The translations under genes and the position numbers were made by a program. Positions 11,201 through 19,847 of a stretch of 64,000 nt of DNA are shown piece by piece. This DNA comes from JACJXW01 sp964418125. GTDB lineage: Bacteria; Bacteroidota; Bacteroidia; Chitinophagales; Saprospiraceae. Within the stretch, counting starts at the first letter, position 1. The number at the start of each line of letters is the position of its first letter. The notes beneath the pieces were generated by a model. That model made no database searches. It saw only the letters and a program-made list of their open reading frames with translations, and was not told where the DNA came from. The stretch is taken from positions 1-64,000 of the forward strand of contig CAYQKY010000023.1 in the NCBI GenBank assembly GCA_964418125.1. The letters are read 5' to 3'.

Positions 11201-11643
11201 TGCCCGAAATACTGGGAGAAGAAGATTTTGCCGCTGCTGAGGTGCTGGAAGTGAATACCCTGAAAAGCATGTATTTCGAAAATACAGGGGACGGGCCCTC
11301 CTTCAGGGCACACCCCCTGCCGGATGAGCTGCAGTTCTCTTCCCTGAACGCCGCCTCACTTTACGATTTCGACAGCGACGGGCGGGTAGATGCGCTGCTG
11401 GGGGGTAATTTTTACGAAAACAATATTGAAATGGGCCGTTATGACGCCAGCTTCGGCAACGTACTTTCCATTGGAGAAGGCGGCAGCTTCCTGGTGTCGC
11501 CCCTGGGTAGGCTGAAGGTCAAAGGCCAGGTCCGGGCGATCCGGCCCATTCGCATCGGCGGTAAATTGTGCTTCATACTGGCGAGGAATGACGATACGGT
11601 TTTAGTCGTCCAACCTTCTTCGGCTGATAAAGACCTGTTATAA
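8284..11643 (+). CDS. FG-GAP/VCBS-repeat lipoprotein with ASPIC/UnbV domain (paralogue B)
   Basis: 1119 residues with the same layout as its upstream neighbour: lipobox SMFSC (Cys22), an N-terminal VCBS block with DFNQDGLDDLFF and DINNDGLLDIYV, an ASPIC/UnbV segment at about 518-592 (GIGDTTGVDSVLLIWPD), then a second VCBS block with DLNGDGLDDVFL, DFNGDGLTDFFF and DFDQDGDMDILA. The collinear match along the whole length points to tandem duplication followed by marked divergence. It is probably co-transcribed with the preceding gene and the small lipoprotein 26 bp downstream. The ligand is unknown. Confidence 0.88.
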   Translation: MIKKWPIGLFGIVVTALSMFSCSSDGGNNFQFQLLRKDVTGLDFHNELRQNTDFNALNYAYFYNGGGVAAGDFNQDGLDDLFFTNNMGPNKLFLNEGGAFKFKDVTEIARLEGMGGWTSGVSVVDINNDGLLDIYVCQLGNYQGIKGRNQLYVCTGIENGIPVFEDQAPEYGLALVGFSTQAAFFDYDLDGDLDMYQLNHSLHQNGTFGQKETFDGTQHPLAGDKLMRNDGGRFTDVALEAGILSTVVGYGLGVATGDINLDGWPDIYIGNDFHENDYLYINQQDGTFKEALNEHMMHTSRFSMGVDMADINNDGFNEVVSLDMHPDDPEILKSAQGEVAYDLYRFRLGYGYNYQYARNNLQLNRGDGTFSEIALFAGMYATDWSWAPLFFDFDHDGYKDLFISNGIPRRFNDLDYINFRANSEVRFKANTNNLEEKDLAVVEKMPQIKLPNRFFRNTGALKFEDTGNSVQGNIPSYSNGAIYVDLDADGDLDIVTNNIEEEPFVYKNLAVEQGKENRNFLAVGLQGPPQNINAIGARIVVFKGREKLMAEHFLARGFQSSVSPKGLQLGIGDTTGVDSVLLIWPDRTYQRLDNVQFNRWTGQKWQPGLPVFDFSILSTLPGQDWGVKDVTGEVALNFRHEENPYIDFNREFLIPHMISTAGPALAVGDLNGDGLDDVFLGGAKRLKSRLYYQSADGKFYEKTPPVILNDSLFEDVDAAFADLENDGDLDLVVASGGNEFWGEHEALKQRVYINDGAGNFQVNYDIFPGAFLTASCVLPADFNGDGLTDFFFGGRAVPWNYGLTPESYLFVNRGNGQFEDATEEVAEGLKKTGLVKNGAWADIDQDGDPDLLLAVEWGPVQLFINNGGQLEKRALNDMTGWWNFILPYDFDQDGDMDILAGNLGANSKLQPTTEEPVRMYVNDFDNNGQIEQILTYYVKGREVPFANYEEITKQLVALKKKYLYARDFAKATLPEILGEEDFAAAEVLEVNTLKSMYFENTGDGPSFRAHPLPDELQFSSLNAASLYDFDSDGRVDALLGGNFYENNIEMGRYDASFGNVLSIGEGGSFLVSPLGRLKVKGQVRAIRPIRIGGKLCFILARNDDTVLVVQPSSADKDLL

Positions 11644-11669
11644 AGCTCAAAAATTAATCAAAAGGAATC

Positions 11670-12368
11670 ATGAAAAACAGATTGTTATTGGTGGCTGCCT
11701 CTTCCTTGCTCCTTAGCCTCTGGAGCTGCAGGATCGATGATGATAATAGCCAGCCCCAACGGGATATTTACCGTTTTGCCGAAAAGGTAAAGATCGACCC
11801 GGTCAAGAAGGAATACAACATAGGAGACATTTTCTGGCTGGAAGTGAACTTCCCTGGCAAGGAACTGACAACCGTAGATACCGGAGAGGATATCTTTATT
11901 GGCAACGCCACTTTCTTCATCACGGTAAATGCCGAAGTATTGACGGCAGAGCCTGTTCCTCAATCCGATACGAGGTTTGATGCGGCTCAGCAGAGCGGTG
12001 AGATCATCAAAGGAGATGATTTTGATACCAATGCCGAGGCTACCCTGTCTTTCGGGTGCCCTGAGGCTACCTACTTTCTCCGCGCCGGGCTTCAGCTGAA
12101 GGAAAAAGGCAACTACGTCCTTTTTCTCAATCAGGAGGACGGCCTGAGTTACATCGCCTTTACGGAAGATACGGATTGCTCCCTTCAGGATATCTTTCCT
12201 CCTCCTCCGGAGGCCGACCTGGGCTACGTTCAGTTCACCTTCGATGTAGAGGACACCAACCTGGATGTTTTCAACGATGTGGTTGGGGCGGATAACCAGA
12301 GCCCCCTGCTCAATGAGTTCCGGGCAGCATTGGAAAATAAGACGGCGTTTTTCCTGGCGGTGCGGTGA
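11670..12368 (+). CDS. Hypothetical lipoprotein at the end of the FG-GAP operon
   Basis: 232 residues that I do not recognise. A lipoprotein signal peptide with lipobox SLWSC (Cys20) and an acidic RIDDDN segment after it suggest outer-membrane sorting and possible surface display. The body is rich in beta-type stretches and acidic residues, with a short Pro run PPPPEAD near residue 177. It starts 26 bp after the second FG-GAP gene, so it probably belongs to that transcript and may be a small accessory to the FG-GAP proteins. No catalytic motif seen. Confidence 0.7.
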   Translation: MKNRLLLVAASSLLLSLWSCRIDDDNSQPQRDIYRFAEKVKIDPVKKEYNIGDIFWLEVNFPGKELTTVDTGEDIFIGNATFFITVNAEVLTAEPVPQSDTRFDAAQQSGEIIKGDDFDTNAEATLSFGCPEATYFLRAGLQLKEKGNYVLFLNQEDGLSYIAFTEDTDCSLQDIFPPPPEADLGYVQFTFDVEDTNLDVFNDVVGADNQSPLLNEFRAALENKTAFFLAVR

Positions 12369-12515
12369 GGAAGAGGAAATACAAAGGTACGGAAGGCGTT
12401 TCCGGTCAAAGGTACTGTCACTCTTAATCTACGTTACGGTTTTGGGCGATGGTTGAATGGCCCTGCTGTTATATTGCTGGCTCAGGAGCTCCCGGCCTGC
12501 ACTTCTACGTTTCCG

Positions 12516-12980
12516 TCATGTCCTGATTATGATCTCATAAACCGGCAAATACCGCCCGGCGATGCTGCTCTCCAGTTGCCCGATGCGCATGGCGCCCATC
12601 CGCTCGTAGAAGCCGGCGGCGTATGGATCCGATTCTATGATCAGGCGGGATTCTCCTTTCTGGCGGAGGTTCTCCAGCAGGTGCCGGAATGCCAGCCTGC
12701 CTATGCCTTTCCCCATGGAAGGCGGATCGATCCAGAAGTGCCCGGCCTCCGTACAGCCGTACTTCGGGTGGGGTTGTAGCGCGTAAAACCCCGCCAGTTC
12801 TTTCTCCTCTAAAACCTTTACGACTTCATGCGTTTCGATGTATTCGGGGCTGATAGTCAGCTCCCCTTTCCACCGTTGCATCCACTCCTCAGGGTAGCCC
12901 CAGTGTTGTTTGGCGCGCCAGGCGAGGGCGGTGAGGGCGGGTGCGTCCAGGGGTTCGGCGGGTAGGAAATGTACGTTCAT
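12516..12980 (-). CDS. GNAT-family N-acetyltransferase
   Basis: 154-residue cytoplasmic protein of GNAT length. The acetyl-CoA pyrophosphate loop is seen as SMGKGIGR (about residues 88-95) after the beta-4 strand GHFWID. The C-terminal helix ends in DPYAAGFYERMGAMRIG, the usual GNAT motif B with the catalytic Tyr region. The acceptor is unknown. It converges on the preceding lipoprotein gene across about 150 bp in which I see no clear terminator. Confidence 0.8.
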   Translation of the reverse strand: MNVHFLPAEPLDAPALTALAWRAKQHWGYPEEWMQRWKGELTISPEYIETHEVVKVLEEKELAGFYALQPHPKYGCTEAGHFWIDPPSMGKGIGRLAFRHLLENLRQKGESRLIIESDPYAAGFYERMGAMRIGQLESSIAGRYLPVYEIIIRT

Positions 12981-13149
12981 CCGAGGAAGTTTTTTGCTCT
13001 GGAAAAAGCAATATGGCTCAGGATAAATTGGGTTGCTGGCTCTACGTGGGCGCCTGGATGGTCAGTTTGATGGTTAAATTGTTGGCTCAACGTGGCAGCC
13101 AGCCTTATAACAATACAACAATAAAACAATTCCCCATACTCCGCAGGCA

Positions 13150-15027
13150 TCACCTCAGCAATACAACATCTCCCTGTCGCCTTTTCACCGCCTCTCCGGA
13201 AAATTCCTGGTAAGACAACTGATAGAAATATGCCTCTGAGGGAGCTGGCTGGCCATTAAAAGTGCCGTTCCAGCCTTCTTCGGCATCCTCTGTTTCGAAG
13301 ACGAGCTGGCCCCAGCGGTTGAATATCTGCAGGCGGTAGGCCGGGAAGGGGCATTGGAGGATGGGTGCGAAATCGTCGTTCACTCCATCCCCGTTGGGAG
13401 TAAAGGCATTGGGGATGGCCAGGCAGGGCGCACACCAGTCTACGGCGATGGAATCCTGCAGTACGCATTCGTCAACGACTACCTTGGCCAGGTAGCGGCC
13501 CGGCTTGATCACAGAATACAGCGGCTCCTGGGCGCCGTCCTGCCAGAGGTAGAGGGCGGCGCCTTCGAGCGTGGCGTCCAGCAGCAGGGAATCCTGTTCG
13601 CACAGGGCCGTATCGGCAGGCAGGCCCTGCCAGTCAACCGCCGGCAGCCTGAGCTGTATGGTGTCGGTTGCCCGGCACTCGCCCAGGCGGGCGGAAACCC
13701 AGTAGGCGCCGGAGGCGGAAACGGCGAGGGACGTGTCGGTGCTTCCGTCGCTCCACTGTATATCGAAGCCGGCGGGCGGTTCGGGGATGGAGAGCGTAAA
13801 CTGTTCCGCTTCGCAGATGGTGGTATCTGCCGGTAGCGCAAACACAGGAGTAGCCGACAATTTGACTACCCAGAAGTCGGCCTCTCCGATGGGGTTGGAA
13901 ATGTCTCCGTCCGTTGACCGGCTGGCGCCTGAAAGCAGGAGGCTGCCGTCGGCAGCCAGACCGATGGCCTCTGCCAGTTCCATCCGGCTGCCGCCGAAGT
14001 TGAGGTGTTGCCGGACCTCCCCCTCCGGGCCGATCTCCGCCAGGCTGTAATCGCGGCTTTGAACCTGGAATAAAACCTCCTCCCGCTGAGACAAGACGAA
14101 CATCTGCCCCTCCGGCCCTACCTGAAAGCCCGCTACAATCTGGGCGGCGCCCAGGTTATATCTCTGTTCCCAAATTGCGGTTCCCTGGGGGCTGAGTTTG
14201 AGGACAATAGCGCTCTGGTCAATAGATCCGTAGGTATTTCCCGCCAGCAGCAGGCTCCCGTCGTCCAGTTCCCGGATCTTTGCCGGCAGGATGAAAAACG
14301 GCAGGGGGATACTGTCCGGGAAAGCGCCCTCTTCATCCATGCGGACAATATGGGAGTTGGTCGTAAGGAAATAGGTGTTGCCGTTGGCCGGGCTCAACGG
14401 GCCAAAGGAAAAAAGGTGATCGTAAAGCCGGGCCCATAACAGATTGCCGGCAGCATCAAACCGGGTGATCTGGCGGAACGAAGAGCTGGAACTGCTGCTG
14501 GCTCCTGAATTGCTCAGGACTATGCAGCCGCCATCGGAAGTGGGTTGCACCTCGTAGGCGAGGTCAGTGCCGTCCCTTCCAAAGCTGTGCTGCCATAGTA
14601 GGGCCCCTTCCGCATCGATCTTCAGTACCCAGGCGTCGCCGGCCCCTTCATGAGTGGTAACATCCTGGCCCGGTTCTCCGGATGTGCCACATACGAAGTA
14701 TCCGCCATCCGCTGGCGCCGCCGCCTGGGCGTTATCTTTTCCCGGGCCGCCGTAGTGGCGGCTCCACAGGACGCCGCCCCCGGCGTCGAGCTTCAGGACG
14801 GCTACATCCTGATCACCGTAGTTGCCGGGCAGGTGCCCGTCATCAGAATTGGAGCTGCCAAATAAGAGGTAACCGCCGTCGTTGCTGTTGATAATGCCGC
14901 CGTAGTATTCAATTGCCGTACCACCGTAACTTCGTTCCCATTCCAGGACAGGGCAATTTTCGTAGTGCTGGGTGAATCCCTGGAGAGCAGCCATTGTGAA
15001 CAGAATCAGTGTCAAGTATTGTTTCAT
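13150..15027 (-). CDS. T9SS type B cargo protein (gliding-motility-associated C-terminal domain)
   Basis: A 625-residue secreted protein. The ATG at 15027 gives the signal peptide MKQYLTLILFTMAALQGFTQ; an alternative start 63 bp upstream lacks one. The centre has propeller-like repeats of the form GGG..LW...YGG and DGGYLLFGSSNSDDG, about 45-55 residues apart, resembling quinoprotein or Kelch-like blades. Two Ig-like Cys-containing segments follow (about 385-530). The end carries the gliding-motility-associated tail: AIPNAFTPNGDGVNDDFAP, then LQIFNRWGQLVFET and WNGTFNGQPAPS. This tail directs export by the type IX system and surface attachment. Cargo function unknown. Confidence 0.88.
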   Translation of the reverse strand: MKQYLTLILFTMAALQGFTQHYENCPVLEWERSYGGTAIEYYGGIINSNDGGYLLFGSSNSDDGHLPGNYGDQDVAVLKLDAGGGVLWSRHYGGPGKDNAQAAAPADGGYFVCGTSGEPGQDVTTHEGAGDAWVLKIDAEGALLWQHSFGRDGTDLAYEVQPTSDGGCIVLSNSGASSSSSSSFRQITRFDAAGNLLWARLYDHLFSFGPLSPANGNTYFLTTNSHIVRMDEEGAFPDSIPLPFFILPAKIRELDDGSLLLAGNTYGSIDQSAIVLKLSPQGTAIWEQRYNLGAAQIVAGFQVGPEGQMFVLSQREEVLFQVQSRDYSLAEIGPEGEVRQHLNFGGSRMELAEAIGLAADGSLLLSGASRSTDGDISNPIGEADFWVVKLSATPVFALPADTTICEAEQFTLSIPEPPAGFDIQWSDGSTDTSLAVSASGAYWVSARLGECRATDTIQLRLPAVDWQGLPADTALCEQDSLLLDATLEGAALYLWQDGAQEPLYSVIKPGRYLAKVVVDECVLQDSIAVDWCAPCLAIPNAFTPNGDGVNDDFAPILQCPFPAYRLQIFNRWGQLVFETEDAEEGWNGTFNGQPAPSEAYFYQLSYQEFSGEAVKRRQGDVVLLR

Positions 15028-15086
15028 TATCCAACTTAAAAAGATGAAGTTTACAGGCGGGTTAGGTAGAATAACATGCTTCCGGC

Positions 15087-16211
15087 TCACCCGGCGCCAA
15101 TGGCATCTGCTACCACTTCCGAATCCTGATGAATGACGCCGAGCCCGCCTCCCGGCTTGTAATTGTCGAAGCCCAGGAAATACAGCCCCTTGTATTTTCC
15201 TTTGCCAACCACATCCTTGGGAATACCGTACTGGTCGAACAGGCCGTCGGTGAAGGGCAGGAAGTCTTCCAGCTTTGCCCGGTAGCCGGTGGCCAGGATG
15301 ACGGTGTCGAACGGCTCCTCTGTGCCGTCCTCAAAACGGGCCCCCGTTTCGGTGAAGCGCTCGATTCCCGGTTTCACCTTGATCCTGCCGGCCTTGATCT
15401 GCTCGACGGTGCCGATGTCGATCACCGGCGTTTTACCCGTTTCCCGCAACTGGCGGGCAGGAGGAACATCGGAAGGCGCCAGGCCGTAAGGGCGCAGGTC
15501 GCCAAAGGCGAGGCGTTGTACTTTGGCGCCGATCCAGTCGCCCAGCCAGTAAGGGAGCCTGGCCAGGGTAAATGCGGTTTTTTGCGTGGGGTTTCCCAGA
15601 AAATCCCGGGGCACTACATTGACCGGCCCGCGGACGGAAAGGCAGGTAGGGATATCATTCTCGCTCAGGTCCAGGGCGATCTCGGCGCCGGTATTGCCGA
15701 AACCTACCACCAGCACCTTTTGGTTGCAGAAGGGGCGGTAGTTTTTGTACTGCCGGCTGTGCCGGATCTTTCCCTGAAAGCGCTCTTCCCCTTCATAACG
15801 GGGGCGGTTCGGTACACGGTTTAGCCCTGTAGCCACTACCACATGGGAAGCGGAAAAGGTTTTGCCGGATCGGGTGCGTACCTCCCAGGCCCCTTCGCCC
15901 GGCCGGATCGAAACCACTTCTTCTCCGAGGTGGGGCCTGATGTCAAATTTTTGGGCATAGGCGTCAAAATAGTCCACCAGCATCCTTCTGGAAACATAGC
16001 GGGGGTAGTGGTTTGGAAATTCCATAAATGGCAGGTGAGAGTGTTCCTTGACGGTGTGCAGGTGCAGCCGGTCGTAGTGCTGCCGCCAGGATGAAGCCAC
16101 AGCCTCGTTCTGCTCGAGTATCTCAAAGGCAATACCTTTCTGCCGCAGGCGGGCGGCTGCCGCCATGCCCGCCGGGCCGGCGCCGATGATGAGGACGGTG
16201 GTTTGTTCCAT
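15087..16211 (-). CDS. FAD/NADPH-dependent monooxygenase (flavin-containing monooxygenase type)
   Basis: 374 residues counted from the ATG at 16211. Starting earlier, as far as 16289, would translate the short tandem repeat as RIHEYTNTRIH, which is implausible. Motifs: FAD Rossmann GAGPAG (10-15), the class B monooxygenase fingerprint FxGxxxHxxxY as FQGKIRHSRQY (145-155), NADPH Rossmann GFGNTG (170-175), and ATGYR near residue 300. It should oxygenate an N, S or ketone substrate, or act as a related flavin reductase. It lies downstream of an aldehyde dehydrogenase and a thioesterase on the same strand, which may form one transcript; the repeat in the gap could interrupt it. Confidence 0.85.
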   Translation of the reverse strand: MEQTTVLIIGAGPAGMAAAARLRQKGIAFEILEQNEAVASSWRQHYDRLHLHTVKEHSHLPFMEFPNHYPRYVSRRMLVDYFDAYAQKFDIRPHLGEEVVSIRPGEGAWEVRTRSGKTFSASHVVVATGLNRVPNRPRYEGEERFQGKIRHSRQYKNYRPFCNQKVLVVGFGNTGAEIALDLSENDIPTCLSVRGPVNVVPRDFLGNPTQKTAFTLARLPYWLGDWIGAKVQRLAFGDLRPYGLAPSDVPPARQLRETGKTPVIDIGTVEQIKAGRIKVKPGIERFTETGARFEDGTEEPFDTVILATGYRAKLEDFLPFTDGLFDQYGIPKDVVGKGKYKGLYFLGFDNYKPGGGLGVIHQDSEVVADAIGAG

Positions 16212-16212
16212 G

Positions 16213-16312
16213 TGTATTCGTGTATTCGTGTATTCGTGTATTCGTGTAAGTACATGGACTGCCCGTCTCAGCGGCTGCGACTGATACACCTATATACGAA
16301 TGCACTTATACA
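16213..16312. repeat. Iterated-word repeat: (tgtattcg)x4 with an inverted partner
   Basis: Four exact copies of tgtattcg at 16213-16244, directly in front of the monooxygenase start on the minus strand. An imperfect inverted partner follows (atacgaatgcac and ttatacac, about 16286-16312), so the RNA could fold. The 8-bp period is not a multiple of three. It occupies almost the whole gap between the aldehyde dehydrogenase and the monooxygenase. Confidence 0.75.
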
Positions 16313-16317
16313 CTTTC

Positions 16318-17742
16318 CTACAGCCACCTCAACGTCCAGTCCGCCAGTTTTTGTTTCCAGCCCGTATACGGCGGTTTCAGCAGGTCGCCGGTGCCGAAGG
16401 GCCATACCTGTTTAAACACTGCCCGGGCGTTGGAGAAAGCTTCAAAGCCATACCAGCCGTGCGATTTGCCGATGCCGCTGTTGTTATCGCCCCCAAAGGG
16501 CAGGTAGTGGTTGTTGAATTGCAGCAGGGTGTGGTTAATGCAGGCCGTACCCGACCGGGTATGGTTCATGATCTTGCTGATATTGCGCCGGCTTTTGCTG
16601 AAGATATACAGGGCCAGCGGCTTTTCGCGGGAGTTGATGATGCCGATCGCCTCCTCCAGGTTCCGGAAGCTGATGGCCGGCAGTACCGGGCCGAAGATCT
16701 CTTCGGTCATCAGGCGGGCGTCCTGATCCACGTTGGTGACAATGGTTGGGGCGATGTAGCGGCCTGCTTCTTCCGCCTTCCCGCCGGTGACGGCCCGGGC
16801 GCCGTGGCCCAGCGCCTCCTGAAGGGATGTATTTATCCGCTCGAAGTGGCGCCGGTTGACGATGCGGGGGTAATCGGCAGACTGCTGCGGGTCTTCGCCG
16901 TAGGAGGCTTTCAGTTGCTGTTCTATCTTTTTCAGCAGTTCTTCCTTCCGGCTTTCGTGGACCAGGAGATAATCCGGTGCGATGCAGGTCTGGCCCATGT
17001 TCACGTGCTTACCCCAGGCGATGCGGGCGGCGGCCTTGTCGATGTCGGCCGTTTCATCTACAATAGTAGGGGATTTGCCGCCCAATTCCAGGGTGACCGA
17101 AGTGAGGTGTTTGGCAGCCGCCTGCATGACGATCTTGCCTACCGCCGGAGAGCCGGTGAAGAAAATATGGTTGAACGGCAGTTCCAGCAGTGCTTTTGAC
17201 GTTTCTACTGCGCCTTCTACCAGCGCTACTTCGTCTTCCGGAAAGGCCTCCTTTACGATCTTTCGCATAATTGCGGAAGAGTGGGGCGTATTTTCCGAAG
17301 GCTTCAATATGGCGCAGTTGCCTGCGGCGATGGCCGAAACCAGCGGAGCGAAAATGAGGTTGACCGGGAAGTTCCATGGAGCGATGATCAGCACCACTCC
17401 TTTGGGCTGGTATTGGATATAAGAGCGGGAGCCCAGCAGAGGCAGAGGCGTCCCTACACTTTGCGGTTTCATCCATCGCTTCAGGTTGCGGATGGTGTGT
17501 TTGATCTCGGAGGTAATGATGTAGATCTCGGTGAGGTCAACTTCTATGGGGGGCTTTTGGAAGTCTTTGTAGAGTGCGTCGCGGATCTCCTGCCGGTACT
17601 GCATCAGGGCTTTTTGCAGGCGCCGGAGCCTGGCGATGCGTTCGCGGGCGGTGGTTTGGGCCATGGCCTGCTGATTGGCGCGCTGTGCTTCGAAGATGCG
17701 CCGGATCTCTTGTCTGGAAGTATCGGTCATTCCTGCGGTCAT
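16318..17742 (-). CDS. Aldehyde dehydrogenase (class 3-like)
   Basis: Cytoplasmic NAD(P)-dependent oxidation of an aldehyde to a carboxylate. With the start at 17742 the protein is 474 residues, matching class 3 enzymes; 17730 is an alternative ATG. Longer in-frame starts would overlap the thioesterase gene and encode a Pro/Ala-rich non-homologous leader. Motifs: APWNFPVNLIF (cofactor-binding region), TLELGGKSP with the catalytic Glu, GQTCIAPDY with the nucleophilic Cys, and EEIFGPVLP. The start follows the thioesterase stop by 50 bp on the same strand. Confidence 0.9.
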   Translation of the reverse strand: MTAGMTDTSRQEIRRIFEAQRANQQAMAQTTARERIARLRRLQKALMQYRQEIRDALYKDFQKPPIEVDLTEIYIITSEIKHTIRNLKRWMKPQSVGTPLPLLGSRSYIQYQPKGVVLIIAPWNFPVNLIFAPLVSAIAAGNCAILKPSENTPHSSAIMRKIVKEAFPEDEVALVEGAVETSKALLELPFNHIFFTGSPAVGKIVMQAAAKHLTSVTLELGGKSPTIVDETADIDKAAARIAWGKHVNMGQTCIAPDYLLVHESRKEELLKKIEQQLKASYGEDPQQSADYPRIVNRRHFERINTSLQEALGHGARAVTGGKAEEAGRYIAPTIVTNVDQDARLMTEEIFGPVLPAISFRNLEEAIGIINSREKPLALYIFSKSRRNISKIMNHTRSGTACINHTLLQFNNHYLPFGGDNNSGIGKSHGWYGFEAFSNARAVFKQVWPFGTGDLLKPPYTGWKQKLADWTLRWL

Positions 17743-17792
17743 GGACTGGTGGTTTTTGAATTCAGGCAGTGGCGGGAGAAAAGGCTTTGCAC

Positions 17793-18251
17793 TTAATTCG
17801 CTGCCGGCTGTTGTTCCAGCTGGTGAATGCCCTGGCTGAGCGGCTCCGGGACCGGCGCTTTGCGCCGTTGCCGGTAATCGTAAGTGACCATAACGGCGTT
17901 GGCGATGGCCACAAGCCGGTTGTGTCGGCGGCTGTACATCCTGCAATGCATGGTGAAGCGGTCTTCCTGCATCTCGGATACCCTGATGCCCAGAGCGATC
18001 GTGTCCGGGTAAGTAACGGGAAAGAGGTATTTGCAGTCTTGTTTTGCCAGGATGACACCGGGCATGCCCTCGTCTTCATCTGTCATGACGACCGGATAAT
18101 CCAGGTGGTCCAGATAAGCGACCCGCGCGTGTTCGAACCAGCGCAGATAAATGACGTTGCTGACATGCCCGGCGGCGTCCATCTCCCCCCACTGTACATC
18201 AATATCAACGGTAACGGGAAAACTGTTCAATTCCTTACTGATATCGTCCAT
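17793..18251 (-). CDS. Acyl-CoA thioesterase, 4-hydroxybenzoyl-CoA thioesterase/YbgC-like hotdog family
   Basis: 152 residues forming one hotdog domain. The signature EMDAAGHVSNVIYLRWFEHAR (about residues 23-43, with the family's catalytic Asp and the GHV-N turn) is clear. It should hydrolyse an acyl-CoA; the chain is unknown. It is first in a minus-strand row with the aldehyde dehydrogenase and the monooxygenase, consistent with fatty-acid or aldehyde turnover, though no shared substrate is proven. Confidence 0.85.
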   Translation of the reverse strand: MDDISKELNSFPVTVDIDVQWGEMDAAGHVSNVIYLRWFEHARVAYLDHLDYPVVMTDEDEGMPGVILAKQDCKYLFPVTYPDTIALGIRVSEMQEDRFTMHCRMYSRRHNRLVAIANAVMVTYDYRQRRKAPVPEPLSQGIHQLEQQPAAN

Positions 18252-18343
18252 TCAGGTGTGCGTTGTTTCGGCTTTCTCAAATTTCGGATCAGAAATAAGT
18301 GTGCCCTAAAATAGGAAAAGTTTTTGAACAGTCGCCGCATTAC

Positions 18344-19411
18344 CTACTGTTTCACCACGCGGTAGCCGGCAGATTCCCCCTGGTAGTGCACCTGGAGGAG
18401 GTACACTCCTTTATTCCATCCGCCGGTGGAGATCGCCGGCGCTCCGGTATGCAGTATCTGCCGGGGTATCACTTCTTTACCTTCGGAATTCAGGACTCTT
18501 ACCTCAAAGGAAGCCTCCCGGGGAGCCTGTATGAAGAGGGCGTCTTCTACGGGGTTGGGAAAGATGCTGAACTGCGCTGTCCATGCCGGCCGGGCGGCGC
18601 CGGAGACCACGATGGAGATGGGGGCTGAAGTGGGGCGGCAGTTACTGCCATCGCTGACTCTCACCGTATAGGCCCCGCTTTCCTGGGGCTCATAGCTTTG
18701 GGCAGTGGCCCCATTGATTGGGTTTCCGTTGAGTAACCACTGGTACTCGGGGCCGGAGGTGGCGGTGAGCACGCTGCCGTCCCAACTGATGGTGGGCGCC
18801 TGCGGCCCACTGAAGGAGAATGTAGGGCCGATGCCGCTGGTAAGGACGGTTTCCGGGCATTCAAAGGGAGAAACATTGAGCACATAGGTGCCGGGTTCCT
18901 TTACCCAGTATTCCGGCCCGGTGGCTCCTTCGATGGGTTCATAATTCCTCAGCCACTGATAAGAGGCATAACTGCCAAAGGCGTTGGTGATCAGTGCCGA
19001 ATCGCCCCGGCAGTATTCACTTTGGGGTTCGTGTTGAATGGCCGGAGGCGCGAAAACCCAGCTGTCGATCACGGCCGGCTCGCTGAGCTGGGTACAGTCG
19101 TCACGGGTGAGTTCTGCGAAAAAGAAGGCGTAACCGTAATCGCCGACCGGTATCTCCAGGGCAGGGCCGTCTGCGCCTTCGATGGGCATGAGTCCATTGC
19201 CCGAACCATCAAAATTGTAATACCACTGGTAGCTGTCGAACGGTTCGGCAATGCTCATTTTAACGGTGTCATAGGAGCAGTATACTCCGTTGGGCGCCAT
19301 GGGCTCCAGGTCGATGTCGGCCTCGAAACCGCACTGGGCCCGCAGGGAAGGCTGGCTTAGTGAAAAAACAAAGGCCAGAAGGATAGCCTGGTGGTTGATT
19401 GTTTTCAGCAT
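18344..19411 (-). CDS. T9SS type A cargo with Ig-like domains
   Basis: 355-residue secreted protein with a signal peptide ending near LSQPSLRAQ. Three Ig/PKD-like segments follow, recognisable from the recurrent YQWxxN phrases (YQWYYNFDGSG, YQWLRNYEPIEGATG, YQWLLNGNPINGATA). The C-terminal 75 residues are a Por-type sorting domain: FSIFPNPVEDALFIQ, then VRVLNSEGKEV, GGWNKGVYLLQV and the terminal VVKQ. The type IX system should export it and anchor it to the surface. Probable adhesin or structural surface protein; no enzyme motif. Confidence 0.85.
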   Translation of the reverse strand: MLKTINHQAILLAFVFSLSQPSLRAQCGFEADIDLEPMAPNGVYCSYDTVKMSIAEPFDSYQWYYNFDGSGNGLMPIEGADGPALEIPVGDYGYAFFFAELTRDDCTQLSEPAVIDSWVFAPPAIQHEPQSEYCRGDSALITNAFGSYASYQWLRNYEPIEGATGPEYWVKEPGTYVLNVSPFECPETVLTSGIGPTFSFSGPQAPTISWDGSVLTATSGPEYQWLLNGNPINGATAQSYEPQESGAYTVRVSDGSNCRPTSAPISIVVSGAARPAWTAQFSIFPNPVEDALFIQAPREASFEVRVLNSEGKEVIPRQILHTGAPAISTGGWNKGVYLLQVHYQGESAGYRVVKQ

Positions 19412-19847
19412 AATTGATAAGGTTTGTTGGATGAATTTTTTTGCTGCAAATTGAGGGTATTGAGAGGATGCGTCAAGTGTTGCCGTTCAATTTGTAATGT
19501 CCGGGCAAAAAGGCGAAATAACTGCTGGGTTTTCCAACGTCCGGCTTTTGTGTTTTATACATAAAATACCTCCGTGTATGGAGTTTAACGGCCTGCTCAT
19601 CTTACCAAACTACCTATTCATAGAAACCTCCTTCTTTTGGAGATCATCCCGTGCAACTTCTGCGTTTAAATACCGTCTTTGATAACAAAGACACTTCAGG
19701 ACGAAAAATTAAAATTATAAGCTGGAAAATTACCCTGTTGTTATCAGGTGTTGAGCAGGGGCTGGAAACCGGTGCTGTCAAGATGCCGGGCTTAAAGTTC
19801 TTTGCCTGCACCTATTTACCCGATTGTTAAACCCTAAATTTTTTATC
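19412..19847. other. Gene-free divergent intergenic region
   Basis: 436 bp between two divergently transcribed genes, so it must hold both promoters. I find no exact TAnnTTTG box in a sensible place on either strand. The only structure noted is a 9-bp inverted repeat, TGATAACAA (19680-19688) with TTGTTATCA (19738-19746). It is more AT-rich than the flanking genes. Confidence 0.5.
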
